Of a stretch of 64,000 nucleotides of DNA, positions 1 through 8,073 are shown piece by piece (the stretch's first letter is position 1; every line of letters begins with the position of its first letter). The position numbers and the translations under genes are program-made. The notes under the pieces were generated by a model, which searched no databases, had not been told where the DNA came from, and was given only the letters and a program-made list of their open reading frames with translations. Origin of the DNA: Gammaproteobacteria bacterium. GTDB lineage: Bacteria > Pseudomonadota > Gammaproteobacteria > GRL18. The stretch is taken from the NCBI GenBank assembly GCA_016744375.1, contig JADGEM010000017.1, forward strand, positions 1 through 64,000. The letters run 5' to 3'.

Positions 1-2
1 TT

Positions 3-251
3 TATTTAAGCAAAACATTGGGTTTAGAAGTGTGGGGAGCTCCTTTGGGGTGGGGGACAACTCAATATCCTGATAAGGGTGAAAAATATATGGGTGTTTA
101 CCCACCGAAAAAAGGGCATAATTGGTGGATTGTTTCTAAGCATTTTAGAAATTATAAGAAAAATAAATATCTTTCTTTTTATAAAATAGTGTTGAAAGCG
201 CCGATTGATTCCGGGCGGTTTATTGGGTATTCAACTAAGTGGCTTAAATAA
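3..251 (+). CDS. hypothetical protein, cut by window start
   Basis: The frame is open to the window edge and ends at a TAA at 249-251. At least 82 residues can be read; the first possible internal start is a TTG at 18, so the true N-terminus may lie outside. The visible part is rich in Trp, Tyr, Lys and Gly (for example GHNWWIVSKHF) and has no membrane segment. I do not recognise the family. A site with attC-like ends lies 45 bp downstream, so this could be the last gene of a cassette, but that is speculation. The next gene starts 500 bp away. Confidence 0.5.
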   Translation, partial: YLSKTLGLEVWGAPLGWGTTQYPDKGEKYMGVYPPKKGHNWWIVSKHFRNYKKNKYLSFYKIVLKAPIDSGRFIGYSTKWLK

Positions 252-758
252 TTAGAAAATTATGCGTGGTAAAAAACCTTTTGATGCACACTTAAGGCCT
301 AACAAAACACATGCACTCGGATAGTTAAAGCTGTGCTTCGCTTTTTGCTGCTGATGATTTTCGGCGTTATTTATTGGAAGAATTAACTGTTTTTATAGTT
401 AATCAAAGAAACCTTAAATGGCTGCTGTTTGTGCAGTTCACCCATTTAACTGGGGATAAAATATGAAGGTTTGAGGTTTCCAATGGCTGCTTTTTTAAAT
501 GACTTCAATCTTAATTAATAAATGCTTGAATAACGGCTTTGCACAGAAATCTGAAATTTATATGTCAGAAACCCCTTTCTTAATTAATGATTTTTTTAAA
601 AATAATCAATAATATTGGGAAATACGGAAGCATTAATATTCAATACGCTTATTTTTTTTGATTTGAACTGTTAGCCAAAAGCTATTTTATGAACCCATAG
701 CATTTAAGGTTAAGCGATTTAATATGAGTTTAGTAAAAAATTATTAACTGGCTAGGTT
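252..758. other. gene-free AT-rich stretch
   Basis: I see no convincing gene here. It is strongly AT-rich. At 297-370 it holds a stretch beginning GCCTAAC and ending GCGTTAT, with a small internal hairpin (AAAGC/GCTTT), which loosely resembles an integron attC site. Two similar phrases, ATGGCTGCTGTTT near 419 and ATGGCTGCTTTTTT near 483, are also present. The promoter of the ankyrin gene presumably lies in the last 150 bases, but no clear -35/-10 pair stands out. Confidence 0.4.
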
Positions 759-2585
759 ATGAAATATATTATTATCATTTTGGCAGGCTTATTATTTCTT
801 TTAGGTGCAATTGCCTTTTCAATAAATCCATTTAGCTCTTTAGGAAAAACAATGGATATTCACATCTTTGCAATATCCGGTGATTTGATAAAAATTAAAA
901 GTATTCTCCTCTCTGCAAAAAATAAAAAGAAACTTGTTAACTCCTACGATGATAATGGCATGACGCCTCTTATGCTTGCAATCAAAAGCCCTGCCACAAC
1001 ATTAGAATTAATTACCTTTCTTATTGAAGCAGGGGCTAATGTCAACAAAGTAAGCAATGGATTTATGGGTGATCATCGTTCCGTGCTATCCATAGCTCTT
1101 GGTGTAGGAAATCCAACTATAGTAGAGCTCCTGTTAGAGCGTGGGGCTGATATTCATTATAATCGAAATGAGTACGATGCACTGCTTGATGCAGTTCATG
1201 GTAGATCTATTGCAAAAGATAATAATCTCATTCCTTTGTTAAAACTTATTATTGCACATGGAGCCCCATTACAAGGTGTTACTGAATATTGTGAATCAGG
1301 CATTAGAGTTGTCTCTCATTATGGGCGATTTGATGCGGTAAAATTATTACTTGATTCTGGTGCTGACTCAAGTCAATTAAGTTGGACGCCGCTTATGAAG
1401 GCAATTGCATTGGGAACAAATAAAGAAGTAAAAACACTGCTTGAATCTGGTTCATCACTAGAATCCACAGACTCGTGGAAAAGAACACCTTGGCTACTTG
1501 CAATTCAAACAGGCTCCATCTCTAAAGCAAAATTACTTTTACAATATGGAGCGAACCAAAATGCTTTGGGAAATGTTGGTAGCCCGTCTTTATTTTATTC
1601 TATTGGAAATGGGCATGAGGAAATGCTTGAGTGGTTATTAACGCTAGATATGGACATCGAACAACCAAATGAACATGGAACCACTATATTGATGGAAGCT
1701 GCAGAACGTGGTGACATTAGCGCAGTAAAAGTATTATTAAAAAATGGTGCTAAAGTTGACAAAGAAGAAGATGAGCAAACGGCTTTAAGTTACGCTAACA
1801 CTGCTGATGTGGCTAGTGAATTATTAGCGGCTGGTGCTGACCCAGCCCAATTAAACTCAGAATCAAAACGTGCATTATTAGGCTTACAACCTGAAGAGTC
1901 AGACGAATATCGCCTGGTTACTACTAATGACTTTAAAAAAGGACGCTATCATCGATATGGAAAATCAAATCCTGAGAATATAAATGAACCCTTTTGGGAA
2001 GCAATGATCCGTTCAGGTGTCTCATCCTGGCATGCAACACAAGCATTTTCAAAATACATGAATAAGCCTGAAAAACCAGTTTGGACCGCTGATCGTTTCG
2101 GACAGTCTATCACATTTTTATCTGATGGTCGTATTGTACTAATTGGTGGAGAGCATGAAGATTATTATGATCCAGATTTTTTTATTTATAATGATGTTTT
2201 TGTCCTTGACAGAAAAAATAATATTACAATTTATGGCTATCCTAAAGAGATCTTTCCTCCTACTGATTTTCATACTGCAACATTAGTGGGTAATGACATT
2301 TATCTCATTGGTTCATTAGGGTATATGGATACACGTCAATATAACAAAACACCTGTTTTTCGTCTTTCTCTCAATGATTTTCACATTGAGGCTCTAAAAA
2401 CAACTGGTGATAATCCTGGCAGAATATACAAGCACCAAGCAAGTCTAGACTCTAAAAACAAAATTGTGATCAGTGGAGGAAACTTAATGATAATTAAGGA
2501 TAATGAGGAACAGGTAGTGAGTAATTCTAAGAAATACCTGCTTGATTTGAAGAGCTTAAAGTGGTCTCAAAATAATATTGATTAA
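759..2585 (+). CDS. ankyrin-repeat protein with C-terminal Kelch-like domain
   Basis: Residues about 4-22 form one hydrophobic segment (uncleaved signal or membrane anchor), so the rest is probably periplasmic or surface-facing. Residues about 65-385 carry at least seven ankyrin repeats with the usual TPLM...A, LL..GA and AAERGDI signatures. From about residue 440 to 600 the pattern changes to Kelch/galactose-oxidase-like blades (ITFLSDGRIVLIGG, HTATLVGNDIYLIGS, IVISGG). Ankyrin repeats bind proteins and Kelch blades form beta-propellers, so this is probably a binding or scaffold protein; no catalytic motif is visible. The next gene is an Imm22-like protein, so a role in a toxin/immunity neighbourhood is possible. 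The exact function is unknown. Confidence 0.8.
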   Translation: MKYIIIILAGLLFLLGAIAFSINPFSSLGKTMDIHIFAISGDLIKIKSILLSAKNKKKLVNSYDDNGMTPLMLAIKSPATTLELITFLIEAGANVNKVSNGFMGDHRSVLSIALGVGNPTIVELLLERGADIHYNRNEYDALLDAVHGRSIAKDNNLIPLLKLIIAHGAPLQGVTEYCESGIRVVSHYGRFDAVKLLLDSGADSSQLSWTPLMKAIALGTNKEVKTLLESGSSLESTDSWKRTPWLLAIQTGSISKAKLLLQYGANQNALGNVGSPSLFYSIGNGHEEMLEWLLTLDMDIEQPNEHGTTILMEAAERGDISAVKVLLKNGAKVDKEEDEQTALSYANTADVASELLAAGADPAQLNSESKRALLGLQPEESDEYRLVTTNDFKKGRYHRYGKSNPENINEPFWEAMIRSGVSSWHATQAFSKYMNKPEKPVWTADRFGQSITFLSDGRIVLIGGEHEDYYDPDFFIYNDVFVLDRKNNITIYGYPKEIFPPTDFHTATLVGNDIYLIGSLGYMDTRQYNKTPVFRLSLNDFHIEALKTTGDNPGRIYKHQASLDSKNKIVISGGNLMIIKDNEEQVVSNSKKYLLDLKSLKWSQNNID

Positions 2586-2650
2586 GTAATATTATTGGGA
2601 TGTAGAGAATTAACTTTTAAATAAAACTGGTATCTTATAGTGCCAATTAA

Positions 2651-2667
2651 TGACCAAACTATGGTCA
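2651..2667. repeat. small inverted repeat TGACCA-5-TGGTCA
   Basis: This is a 6-bp perfect inverted repeat with a 5-base centre, in the 296-bp gap between the ankyrin gene and the Imm22-like gene. Related TGACCA and TGGTC words recur at 4389-4425. It may be an operator or a chance palindrome. The rest of the gap is AT-rich with nothing else recognisable. Confidence 0.25.
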
Positions 2668-2881
2668 CAATAGGTGGGTAAATTATGATCCCATGACTAA
2701 AATTGGCCTTTATAGTAAGTTTATTCCCAACAGAATTTAAAAAAACCTGCCATATCATGAAAATTATTTTTTACCGATATCTAAAATAGGTAGGATTACA
2801 CAAATATAACATCTCTATATTATGTAATCAGTCGAACGCTTATAATATGAACATGCAACTATTCAATAACATGAGATTTCA

Positions 2882-3340
2882 ATGAAAAAAAAGAATGTCA
2901 AAATTGAAAAAGGTTTTCTTTTTTCAAAAAAAAATAAGGTTTCTGTTTGGGCATCGACACATCCATATGCTGATATTCCTGAAGCGTATTTTGAAGAAAA
3001 ATTTAGCAAAAATAATACTCGTGCAACCAATACTTGGTCTAATAACTTTAAAATACGTTATTTTTCTCCTTCTAAAATGGAAACGAATGGCGCATACGAA
3101 GGTACCATTAACATTAAGCAAGCAGTTGGTGAATGTTCATTTTCTTCTTCGTTTATTAATGTTTTGATGAGTAAAGCAAAAAAGAAAAAGCTCAATGAAA
3201 TTACTTGGATTATTTTATTATTCGAATATGAATACAGCGCAAAAATTTCTGGCATCGAAAGTGATGAATATGTTACGTTAATCGGTGCATTTGATTACGA
3301 CGATGCTGCTGAAAGCCTCATTGACGCTGATAACGCATAG
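2882..3340 (+). CDS. possible Imm22-family immunity protein
   Basis: This is a 152-residue soluble protein with no signal peptide or membrane helix. The opening KVSVWASTHPYADIPEAYFEE, the aromatic core and the late hydrophobic strand ITWIILLFEYEY resemble the Imm22 (DUF4284) layout, in which a KVxxW strand is followed by a YFEE-type helix. Imm22 proteins neutralise toxins of polymorphic toxin systems, often as orphans. No cognate toxin is visible here; the ankyrin-Kelch protein upstream and the cut-off gene at the window start are the only candidates nearby. It stands alone with AT-rich flanks, as immunity genes often do. The family assignment is by eye and tentative. Confidence 0.4.
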   Translation: MKKKNVKIEKGFLFSKKNKVSVWASTHPYADIPEAYFEEKFSKNNTRATNTWSNNFKIRYFSPSKMETNGAYEGTINIKQAVGECSFSSSFINVLMSKAKKKKLNEITWIILLFEYEYSAKISGIESDEYVTLIGAFDYDDAAESLIDADNA

Positions 3341-3412
3341 TAGAGAGGCCATATTTTATCAGTATTACTCATTTTTGTTCCAAATTTTACCAAAATAAGT
3401 TATAAGAATGAC

Positions 3413-4261
3413 ATGAAAATCCCTAAACGAATCCAACCTTTAGTTGAAGATGGGCTGATCGATGAAGTCATCAGTCCTTTAATGAGTGGAAAAGAAGCTG
3501 TAGTTTATATTGTACGCAGCGGATCTGAAATCCTCTGCGCCAAGGTTTACAAAGAGGCCAATAAACGCAGCTTTAAGCAAGCAGTGCAATATCGGGAAGG
3601 CCGCAAGGGGCGTAATAGCCGCCGTAATCGAGCAATGGAAAAAGGCTCAAAATTTGGCCGAGTTCAACAAGAGAAAGCCTGGCAAAATACCGAAGTCGAA
3701 GCGCTCTATAGCCTTTCTGATGCGGGTGTTCGAGTACCAAAACCCTACGGCTGCTTTGATGGTGTTTTGTTGATGGAGTTAATCACCGATGACGAAGGCC
3801 AGGCAGCACCACGCCTGAACGATGTGTCAATGTCCTCAGAACAAGCCTTAGAAGATCACGCTATTGTCATGCAGTACGTGATGCGTATGCTTTGTATTGG
3901 ATTGGTTCATGGCGATCTGTCAGAGTTTAATGTCTTGGTTGATGAATATGGTCCAGTAATTATTGACCTGCCTCAGGTAGTGGATGCATCAGCTAATAAT
4001 CAGGCAAAATGGATGCTGGAGCGGGATGTTAACAATATTAGCACCTATTACGCACAATACGCACCTGAATTGCTCAACAGACAATATTCCAAGGAAATTT
4101 GGGCATTGTACGAAGCAGGGGAGTTACATCCGGAAGCCGAGTTAACAGGCTACTTTAAGGAAAGCACACAAACTGCAGATGTGGATACCGTATTGGAAGA
4201 AATAAAAGCCGCCTTTGCCGAAGAACAACAACGCCAGCTTAGGATGCAAGCGCCCAGTTAA
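3413..4261 (+). CDS. RIO1-family atypical serine kinase
   Basis: This 282-residue protein has the complete RIO kinase core. The nucleotide loop is LMSGKEAVVY (23-32) and the ATP-binding lysine is K44 in CAKVYK. A basic insert follows (KRSF...REGRKGRNSRRNR, 51-73), then the catalytic HGDLSEFN (166-173) and the metal-binding IDLPQ (184-188). RIO kinases phosphorylate serine or act as ATPases on ribosome precursors in eukaryotes; the bacterial role is poorly known. The protein is cytosolic and stands alone, facing a cold-shock gene tail to tail. All catalytic residues are present, so it should be active. Confidence 0.85.
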   Translation: MKIPKRIQPLVEDGLIDEVISPLMSGKEAVVYIVRSGSEILCAKVYKEANKRSFKQAVQYREGRKGRNSRRNRAMEKGSKFGRVQQEKAWQNTEVEALYSLSDAGVRVPKPYGCFDGVLLMELITDDEGQAAPRLNDVSMSSEQALEDHAIVMQYVMRMLCIGLVHGDLSEFNVLVDEYGPVIIDLPQVVDASANNQAKWMLERDVNNISTYYAQYAPELLNRQYSKEIWALYEAGELHPEAELTGYFKESTQTADVDTVLEEIKAAFAEEQQRQLRMQAPS

Positions 4262-4390
4262 TGCTGAGCCAAGATATTGACCATACCTGTAACAATTAAA
4301 TTTAGATTGATTGTAACATTATCAGCAGATTTGGTGATATAAGAGGACGAAGACAAGTAGTTCTGACTAATACTACCAATTAGACATGTG

Positions 4391-4423
4391 ACCATATAGT
4401 GGCCAAATTGGCCAGAATATGGT
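4391..4423. repeat. nested palindrome between kinase and cold-shock gene
   Basis: ACCATAT (4391-4397) pairs with ATATGGT (4417-4423). Inside lies a 15-base palindrome, TGGCCAAATTGGCCA. The two genes converge on this site, so it could end transcription from either side, but it has no U-run and could equally be a protein-binding operator. The rest of the 274-bp gap shows nothing else firm. Confidence 0.35.
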
Positions 4424-4535
4424 CTCACTTCACTATAAATTATCTACCTTCCCAAGCGATCATTCAGATTTTTTAAATGACTAACACCAGCTGCAAAAAA
4501 CAGCAGCTCAGGAGCGTAGAGTTATGTATTGCAGC

Positions 4536-4742
4536 TTATAGAGGAACAACTTTATTTGCACAAGGGCCTTTTTGACCTTGGCCAACTTCGAACTCTACTG
4601 ATTGACCCTCATTTAGTGTGGCATAAGCGCCGCCACTTTGGATTTCTGAATGATGAACAAAAAGATCTTTGCTGCCATCTTCGGGGGTAATAAATCCAAA
4701 ACCTTTATCAGCGTTGAACCACTTAACTGTACCTTTACTCAT
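4536..4742 (-). CDS. cspA: cold-shock protein, CspA family
   Basis: The 68-residue single cold-shock domain fits the usual length. RNP1 is KGFGFI at residues 13-18 and RNP2 is DLFVHH at 26-31; aromatic residues at W8 and F9 complete the nucleic-acid-binding face. Such proteins bind single-stranded RNA and DNA and melt RNA structure, acting as RNA chaperones. The first 10 residues ([10 protein letters not shown]) are the classic start. The region upstream on the minus strand is long and AT-rich, which fits the long 5' leader typical of cold-inducible csp genes. Which paralogue this is cannot be told from one copy. Confidence 0.93.
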   Translation of the reverse strand: MSKGTVKWFNADKGFGFITPEDGSKDLFVHHSEIQSGGAYATLNEGQSVEFEVGQGQKGPCANKVVPL

Positions 4743-5149
4743 TTTTTTTTACTCATATTATTGGTGAATGATATTAAATTTATATTCGAATTCACTGGTT
4801 CGAACATAAAGCGATAGATTTTGACAAATGCACATAACAAATCGGTAAAAGTCATTATAGCAGAGTTCTGACATTAAATAATGTAGGGTTTTCATAATAT
4901 TTATAAAAAAACAGCTTTATTAAGTTTAAAATTTTAATTGTTGCTATCAGGATAATTAAGATTGATTCTCAATTACCTTCAAGGGCAGGAATAAGTCAGC
5001 AAGACCAATTAGCGGATAAAGCTCAATTTTCTAAATTAAAAAGTACTTTTTTATTCACATTCCTTGTAAAGTACCCATATGCAACTGATTAAGTGAACAG
5101 GTAGGCAAGAAACAATGTTTGTTAACAGTCAATAGGGTGCTATTTTAGT
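4743..5149. other. gene-free stretch upstream of cspA and trx-like gene
   Basis: This is a divergent intergenic region of 407 bp. The first part should carry the cspA leader and promoter (minus strand), the last part the promoter of the thioredoxin-like gene. TTCGAA occurs twice near 4784-4803. I could not find a confident -35/-10 pair for either gene and see no RNA gene. Confidence 0.35.
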
Positions 5150-5470
5150 ATGCAAACAATACAGACTATAGAAAATACAATAAAAGAAAGCTTAGCAGTG
5201 ATTGTGTACTTTTCTGCACCAACATGTAATGTGTGTCATGCACTAAAACCTAAACTTATCAATGCATTAGAGAAAAACTTTAAAGAATTTAAAGTTGAGA
5301 GCGTGGATATAAGCGTGGAAGAAGATATTGCTCCACATTTTGGAGTCTTTACAGCCCCTACTGTCTTAATTTTTTTAGATGGTAAAGAATTTTTGAGAAA
5401 ATCTCGCAATATGAGTGTTGATGAAGTTATCAGAGAAATAAAACGTCCTTACGATATGATGACTTCTTAA
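5150..5470 (+). CDS. thioredoxin-like protein
   Basis: This 106-residue single thioredoxin fold has no signal peptide, so it is cytosolic. The redox motif is C26-N-V-C29 in SAPTCNVCHALKP, replacing the usual WCGPC. The cis-proline loop TAPTV is intact at about residue 68. The active-site Trp is missing and the CxxC core is unusual, so its redox potential and partners probably differ from housekeeping thioredoxin. It is likely to reduce or isomerise disulfides or act in thiol transfer. It stands alone, with a hypothetical gene 111 bp downstream. Confidence 0.8.
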   Translation: MQTIQTIENTIKESLAVIVYFSAPTCNVCHALKPKLINALEKNFKEFKVESVDISVEEDIAPHFGVFTAPTVLIFLDGKEFLRKSRNMSVDEVIREIKRPYDMMTS

Positions 5471-5581
5471 TTTTATTACATCGATATAAGCTTAGCCAGT
5501 CTGTGTTATAAAAACTGGCTAAAATTGTGAGCCTTTTTCCATTTCACCTCTACTTTATATAGCTATCAAGGAAGTGCCACA

Positions 5582-5914
5582 TTGTCTGATAAACAACTAA
5601 AAATATTATGTGATATTGCAACTGAAGCACACAATCGTATTCAACAGAACTTTAAAGATATTAACCCTGTTGTAGGAGTTACGCATAATATGCGCTCAAA
5701 TGGCGTTCCAGCAGATGCGATGACTGTCGATTGTTTAAAAAGTGGAAAGCGGATTATCCTGGTATTGCATGACCAGCAGCCGAATACCATTCATTATCAG
5801 TTTTCTTTTAAAGATAAAGATCCAGACAGTAAATTTGAGACTATCGAATTTAATGAATTGACAGCCTCAATTATGTACGAATGGATTAAAGACTATTTTT
5901 CAAAAACTCAATAA
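5582..5914 (+). CDS. hypothetical protein, TTG start
   Basis: This is a 110-residue soluble protein that I do not recognise. The start is a TTG preceded by AAGGAAG at good spacing, and no ATG lies nearby in frame, so TTG is preferred. The sequence has an N-terminal helix, a strand pair around KRIILVLHDQQPNTIHYQFSF and a C-terminal helix (ASIMYEWIKDYFSK). No cysteine pair, membrane helix or catalytic motif is seen. It sits in the same direction as the thioredoxin-like gene but 111 bp away, so co-transcription is uncertain. Confidence 0.65.
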   Translation: MSDKQLKILCDIATEAHNRIQQNFKDINPVVGVTHNMRSNGVPADAMTVDCLKSGKRIILVLHDQQPNTIHYQFSFKDKDPDSKFETIEFNELTASIMYEWIKDYFSKTQ

Positions 5915-6144
5915 TAAATTAACATCCAATATTCAGTTTTAAACGCTTCAAGTGCATGCTGAGACATATTTGTTGTGCCTGAATCAGCAGTTATTAAATC
6001 CACTTAGAATAATTAAGCGCTCCCTTCATCGTTTCAAATTTGCAGTATTTCTATACACTTTATTTAGGAATTATTTTTTAAATAATAGATCTTAAGACGT
6101 ATTATTTTTGTCGAGAAATTATATTAATACGATATACTGGGCAT
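5915..6144. other. non-coding AT-rich flank of MITE copy 1
   Basis: No gene, RNA or clear promoter is visible. It lies between the hypothetical gene and the left end of the inverted-repeat element at 6145. Confidence 0.35.
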
Positions 6145-6294
6145 TAAATAACTGTTCCTAAATAGTGAAAATTACCTACCGAGAGACCGTATCAGCTTCT
6201 ATTGTTTTTTATTGTGCTCGGACTGCGCCAAATCACACCATAATAAACAATAGAAGCTGATACTCAGTGTGCACTATTTAGGAACAGTTATTTA
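6145..6294 (+). mobile_element. MITE-like element, copy 1
   Basis: The element is 150 bp with perfect 23-bp terminal inverted repeats (6145-6167 and 6272-6294) around the core AACTGTTCCTAAATAGTG. A second, inner perfect inverted repeat of 18 bp pairs 6190-6207 with 6245-6262. It has no coding capacity. A second copy of the same length lies at 45276-45425 in the opposite orientation. The ends read TA-AATAACTG...CAGTTATT-TA, which would fit a TA target duplication as made by IS630/mariner-type transposases, though this is inference. No full-length parent element is in the window. Confidence 0.8.
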
Positions 6295-6365
6295 GGACAA
6301 TTCTGTTTATTAATAGGACAACTTTGTTCATACTCTATTACTTTAATGTCATCTGGAGATAAAAA

Positions 6366-6803
6366 GTGTGTGATATTGATTGTGCTATTGCTCTGGCTTC
6401 TGAGGCCCATATGGGGCAAGTCGATAAGGCAGGTCAACCGTATATTCTACATCCACTAAGACTCATGTCTCAATTTACCAATGAACCTGACAGAATTGTG
6501 GCGATTTTGCATGATGTTGTTGAAGACAGTCATTTAAGGCTTAATGATCTAAAAAAGAATAATTTCTCAAAAGAAATTATTGATGCAATTGACTGCTTAT
6601 CCAAGAGAAATAACGAGCACTACAATGATTATATCTTGCGAGTATCATTAAATGATCTGGCCAGAAAGATAAAAATTAAAGATCTTAAGGATAATCTGGA
6701 TTTGACCAGACTTAGCAAGATAAGCAGTAGTGATTTAATCAGGGTTGAGAAATACCATATGGCTTTAAAATTGTTAGAAAAATACCGACAAGAAGATCCC
6801 TAA
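6366..6803 (+). CDS. single-domain HD hydrolase, (p)ppGpp hydrolase-like
   Basis: This 145-residue protein begins at a GTG with GGAG about 8 bases upstream. It carries the RelA/SpoT-type HD hydrolase signature: HPLRL at residue 29, the metal-binding pair H49-D50 in AILHDVVEDS, and DLKDNLD near residue 106. There is no synthetase, TGS or ACT domain, so it resembles small alarmone hydrolases (MESH1/SAH), which remove pyrophosphate from (p)ppGpp. Cytosolic. It precedes the RND adaptor by 88 bp in the same direction, so it may share regulation. The substrate is inferred from the family; a general nucleotide phosphohydrolase role is the alternative. Confidence 0.75.
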   Translation: MCDIDCAIALASEAHMGQVDKAGQPYILHPLRLMSQFTNEPDRIVAILHDVVEDSHLRLNDLKKNNFSKEIIDAIDCLSKRNNEHYNDYILRVSLNDLARKIKIKDLKDNLDLTRLSKISSSDLIRVEKYHMALKLLEKYRQEDP

Positions 6804-6891
6804 TTACCATGCTTTTTCTCCGAGATTGGATTATCATATTTATCTTGACTCTTTTTTATCCCTTAAAAGATTATTAATGAATGGAATAATT

Positions 6892-8067
6892 ATGAAAACG
6901 CCTTATTTGTCTTTTTTTTCCGTCTTAATTCTGGCTTTTTTAACAGCAGGATGCAGTAAAAATCAGGAAATTGAAAAGGTTGAAGAAATTCGGCCAGTTA
7001 AAACCATTGTTGTCAAAGCACCGGATGCTGGCGGGGTTAGAAATTTCCCTGGTCGAATTGATGCCAATAAAAAGGCAGAACTATCCTTTCGAGTTTCAGG
7101 GAAAATTCAGGAATTACTGGTTAAAGAAGGCGATCAAGTATCCAAAGGTGACTTGATTGCAAAGTTAGATCCCACCGATTTTCAAATTACAGTCAGTGAT
7201 AAAAAAGCAACATTTACCCGCACATCGAAAGATTATGAGCGGGGCAAAAAGCTGGTTAAAGAAGGTCATATTTCTAAAATGGATTATGACAAACTGGAAT
7301 CTTCTTTTCTCAGTGCGAAAGCAGATTTAAATCTTGCTAAACAACAGCTTGATTATACGGAACTCACTGCACCTTTTGATGGCACTGTAGCCAGACGCCA
7401 CATTCAAAATTTTGAGGAAGTTCAGGCCAAGCAGGAAATTGTTTCACTGAATGATAATGACATTCTGGAAGTTAAATTCAATCTGCCCGAAAATCTGATC
7501 TTGCGCATTAAAAAAATTGAAGGTGTTGATGTTGTAGAGCAATCAAAGTTAAAGCATGAAATCCCTGTTGTGGCTATGTTCCAGTCTCAAGTAGGCAAAG
7601 AATTTCCTCTTATGTTTAAAGAAATGTCCACAAAAGCCGATGCCAGCACGCAAACATTTTCTGTCACTTATACGATGCCAAAACCTGAAAATATCATTAT
7701 CTTACCCGGAATGACTGCAATGGTAAAAGTTGATTTGAGCCAACTTATTGATAACGATAATATCTTTTATCTTCCTGTCAGTGCTGTTGTCGCTGATGTT
7801 GCTTTGCAGGGGAATGTTTGGGTGGTGGATGAAAAAACCATGCAGGTAGCCCCAGTCTCTGTAAAAGTCGGGACTATGAAAGGTAATCGTATTCAGATAA
7901 AAGAGGGGCTGGATATCGGACAGCGTGTGGTGACTGCCGGTGTGCCCTTTTTATATAAGGGACTTAAAGTAACCCTGATGAAAGTATCGGAACAGGCAGA
8001 AGATAATATAGAACATTCACGACCTGTTATGAAAAATGACCATCAGAAAACACAGGAAAAGGGATAA
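6892..8067 (+). CDS. RND efflux periplasmic adaptor lipoprotein
   Basis: This is a 391-residue membrane-fusion protein. I chose the ATG at 6892 because it gives a clean lipoprotein signal (hydrophobic run, then LTAGC with the lipidated Cys at 21); an upstream in-frame ATG at 6826 would add an odd 22-residue leader. The lipoyl-like half motif FRVSGKIQELLVKEGDQVSKG, a helical hairpin and the TELTAPFDGTVARR half follow, then a beta-barrel and membrane-proximal domain. It links an inner-membrane pump to an outer-membrane channel. The pump gene starts 6 bp downstream. No TolC-type channel gene is nearby, so the channel must come from elsewhere. Confidence 0.9.
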   Translation: MKTPYLSFFSVLILAFLTAGCSKNQEIEKVEEIRPVKTIVVKAPDAGGVRNFPGRIDANKKAELSFRVSGKIQELLVKEGDQVSKGDLIAKLDPTDFQITVSDKKATFTRTSKDYERGKKLVKEGHISKMDYDKLESSFLSAKADLNLAKQQLDYTELTAPFDGTVARRHIQNFEEVQAKQEIVSLNDNDILEVKFNLPENLILRIKKIEGVDVVEQSKLKHEIPVVAMFQSQVGKEFPLMFKEMSTKADASTQTFSVTYTMPKPENIIILPGMTAMVKVDLSQLIDNDNIFYLPVSAVVADVALQGNVWVVDEKTMQVAPVSVKVGTMKGNRIQIKEGLDIGQRVVTAGVPFLYKGLKVTLMKVSEQAEDNIEHSRPVMKNDHQKTQEKG

Positions 8068-8073
8068 TAAACT

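Noticed and set aside
4489-4508. AGCTGC/GCAGCT hairpin after cspA as a terminator
   Set aside because: The stem is only 6 bp and the U-run lies in the loop rather than after the stem.
4784-4803. LexA-type operator at the TTCGAA repeats
   Set aside because: Spacing does not match known LexA boxes and neither neighbour is an SOS gene.
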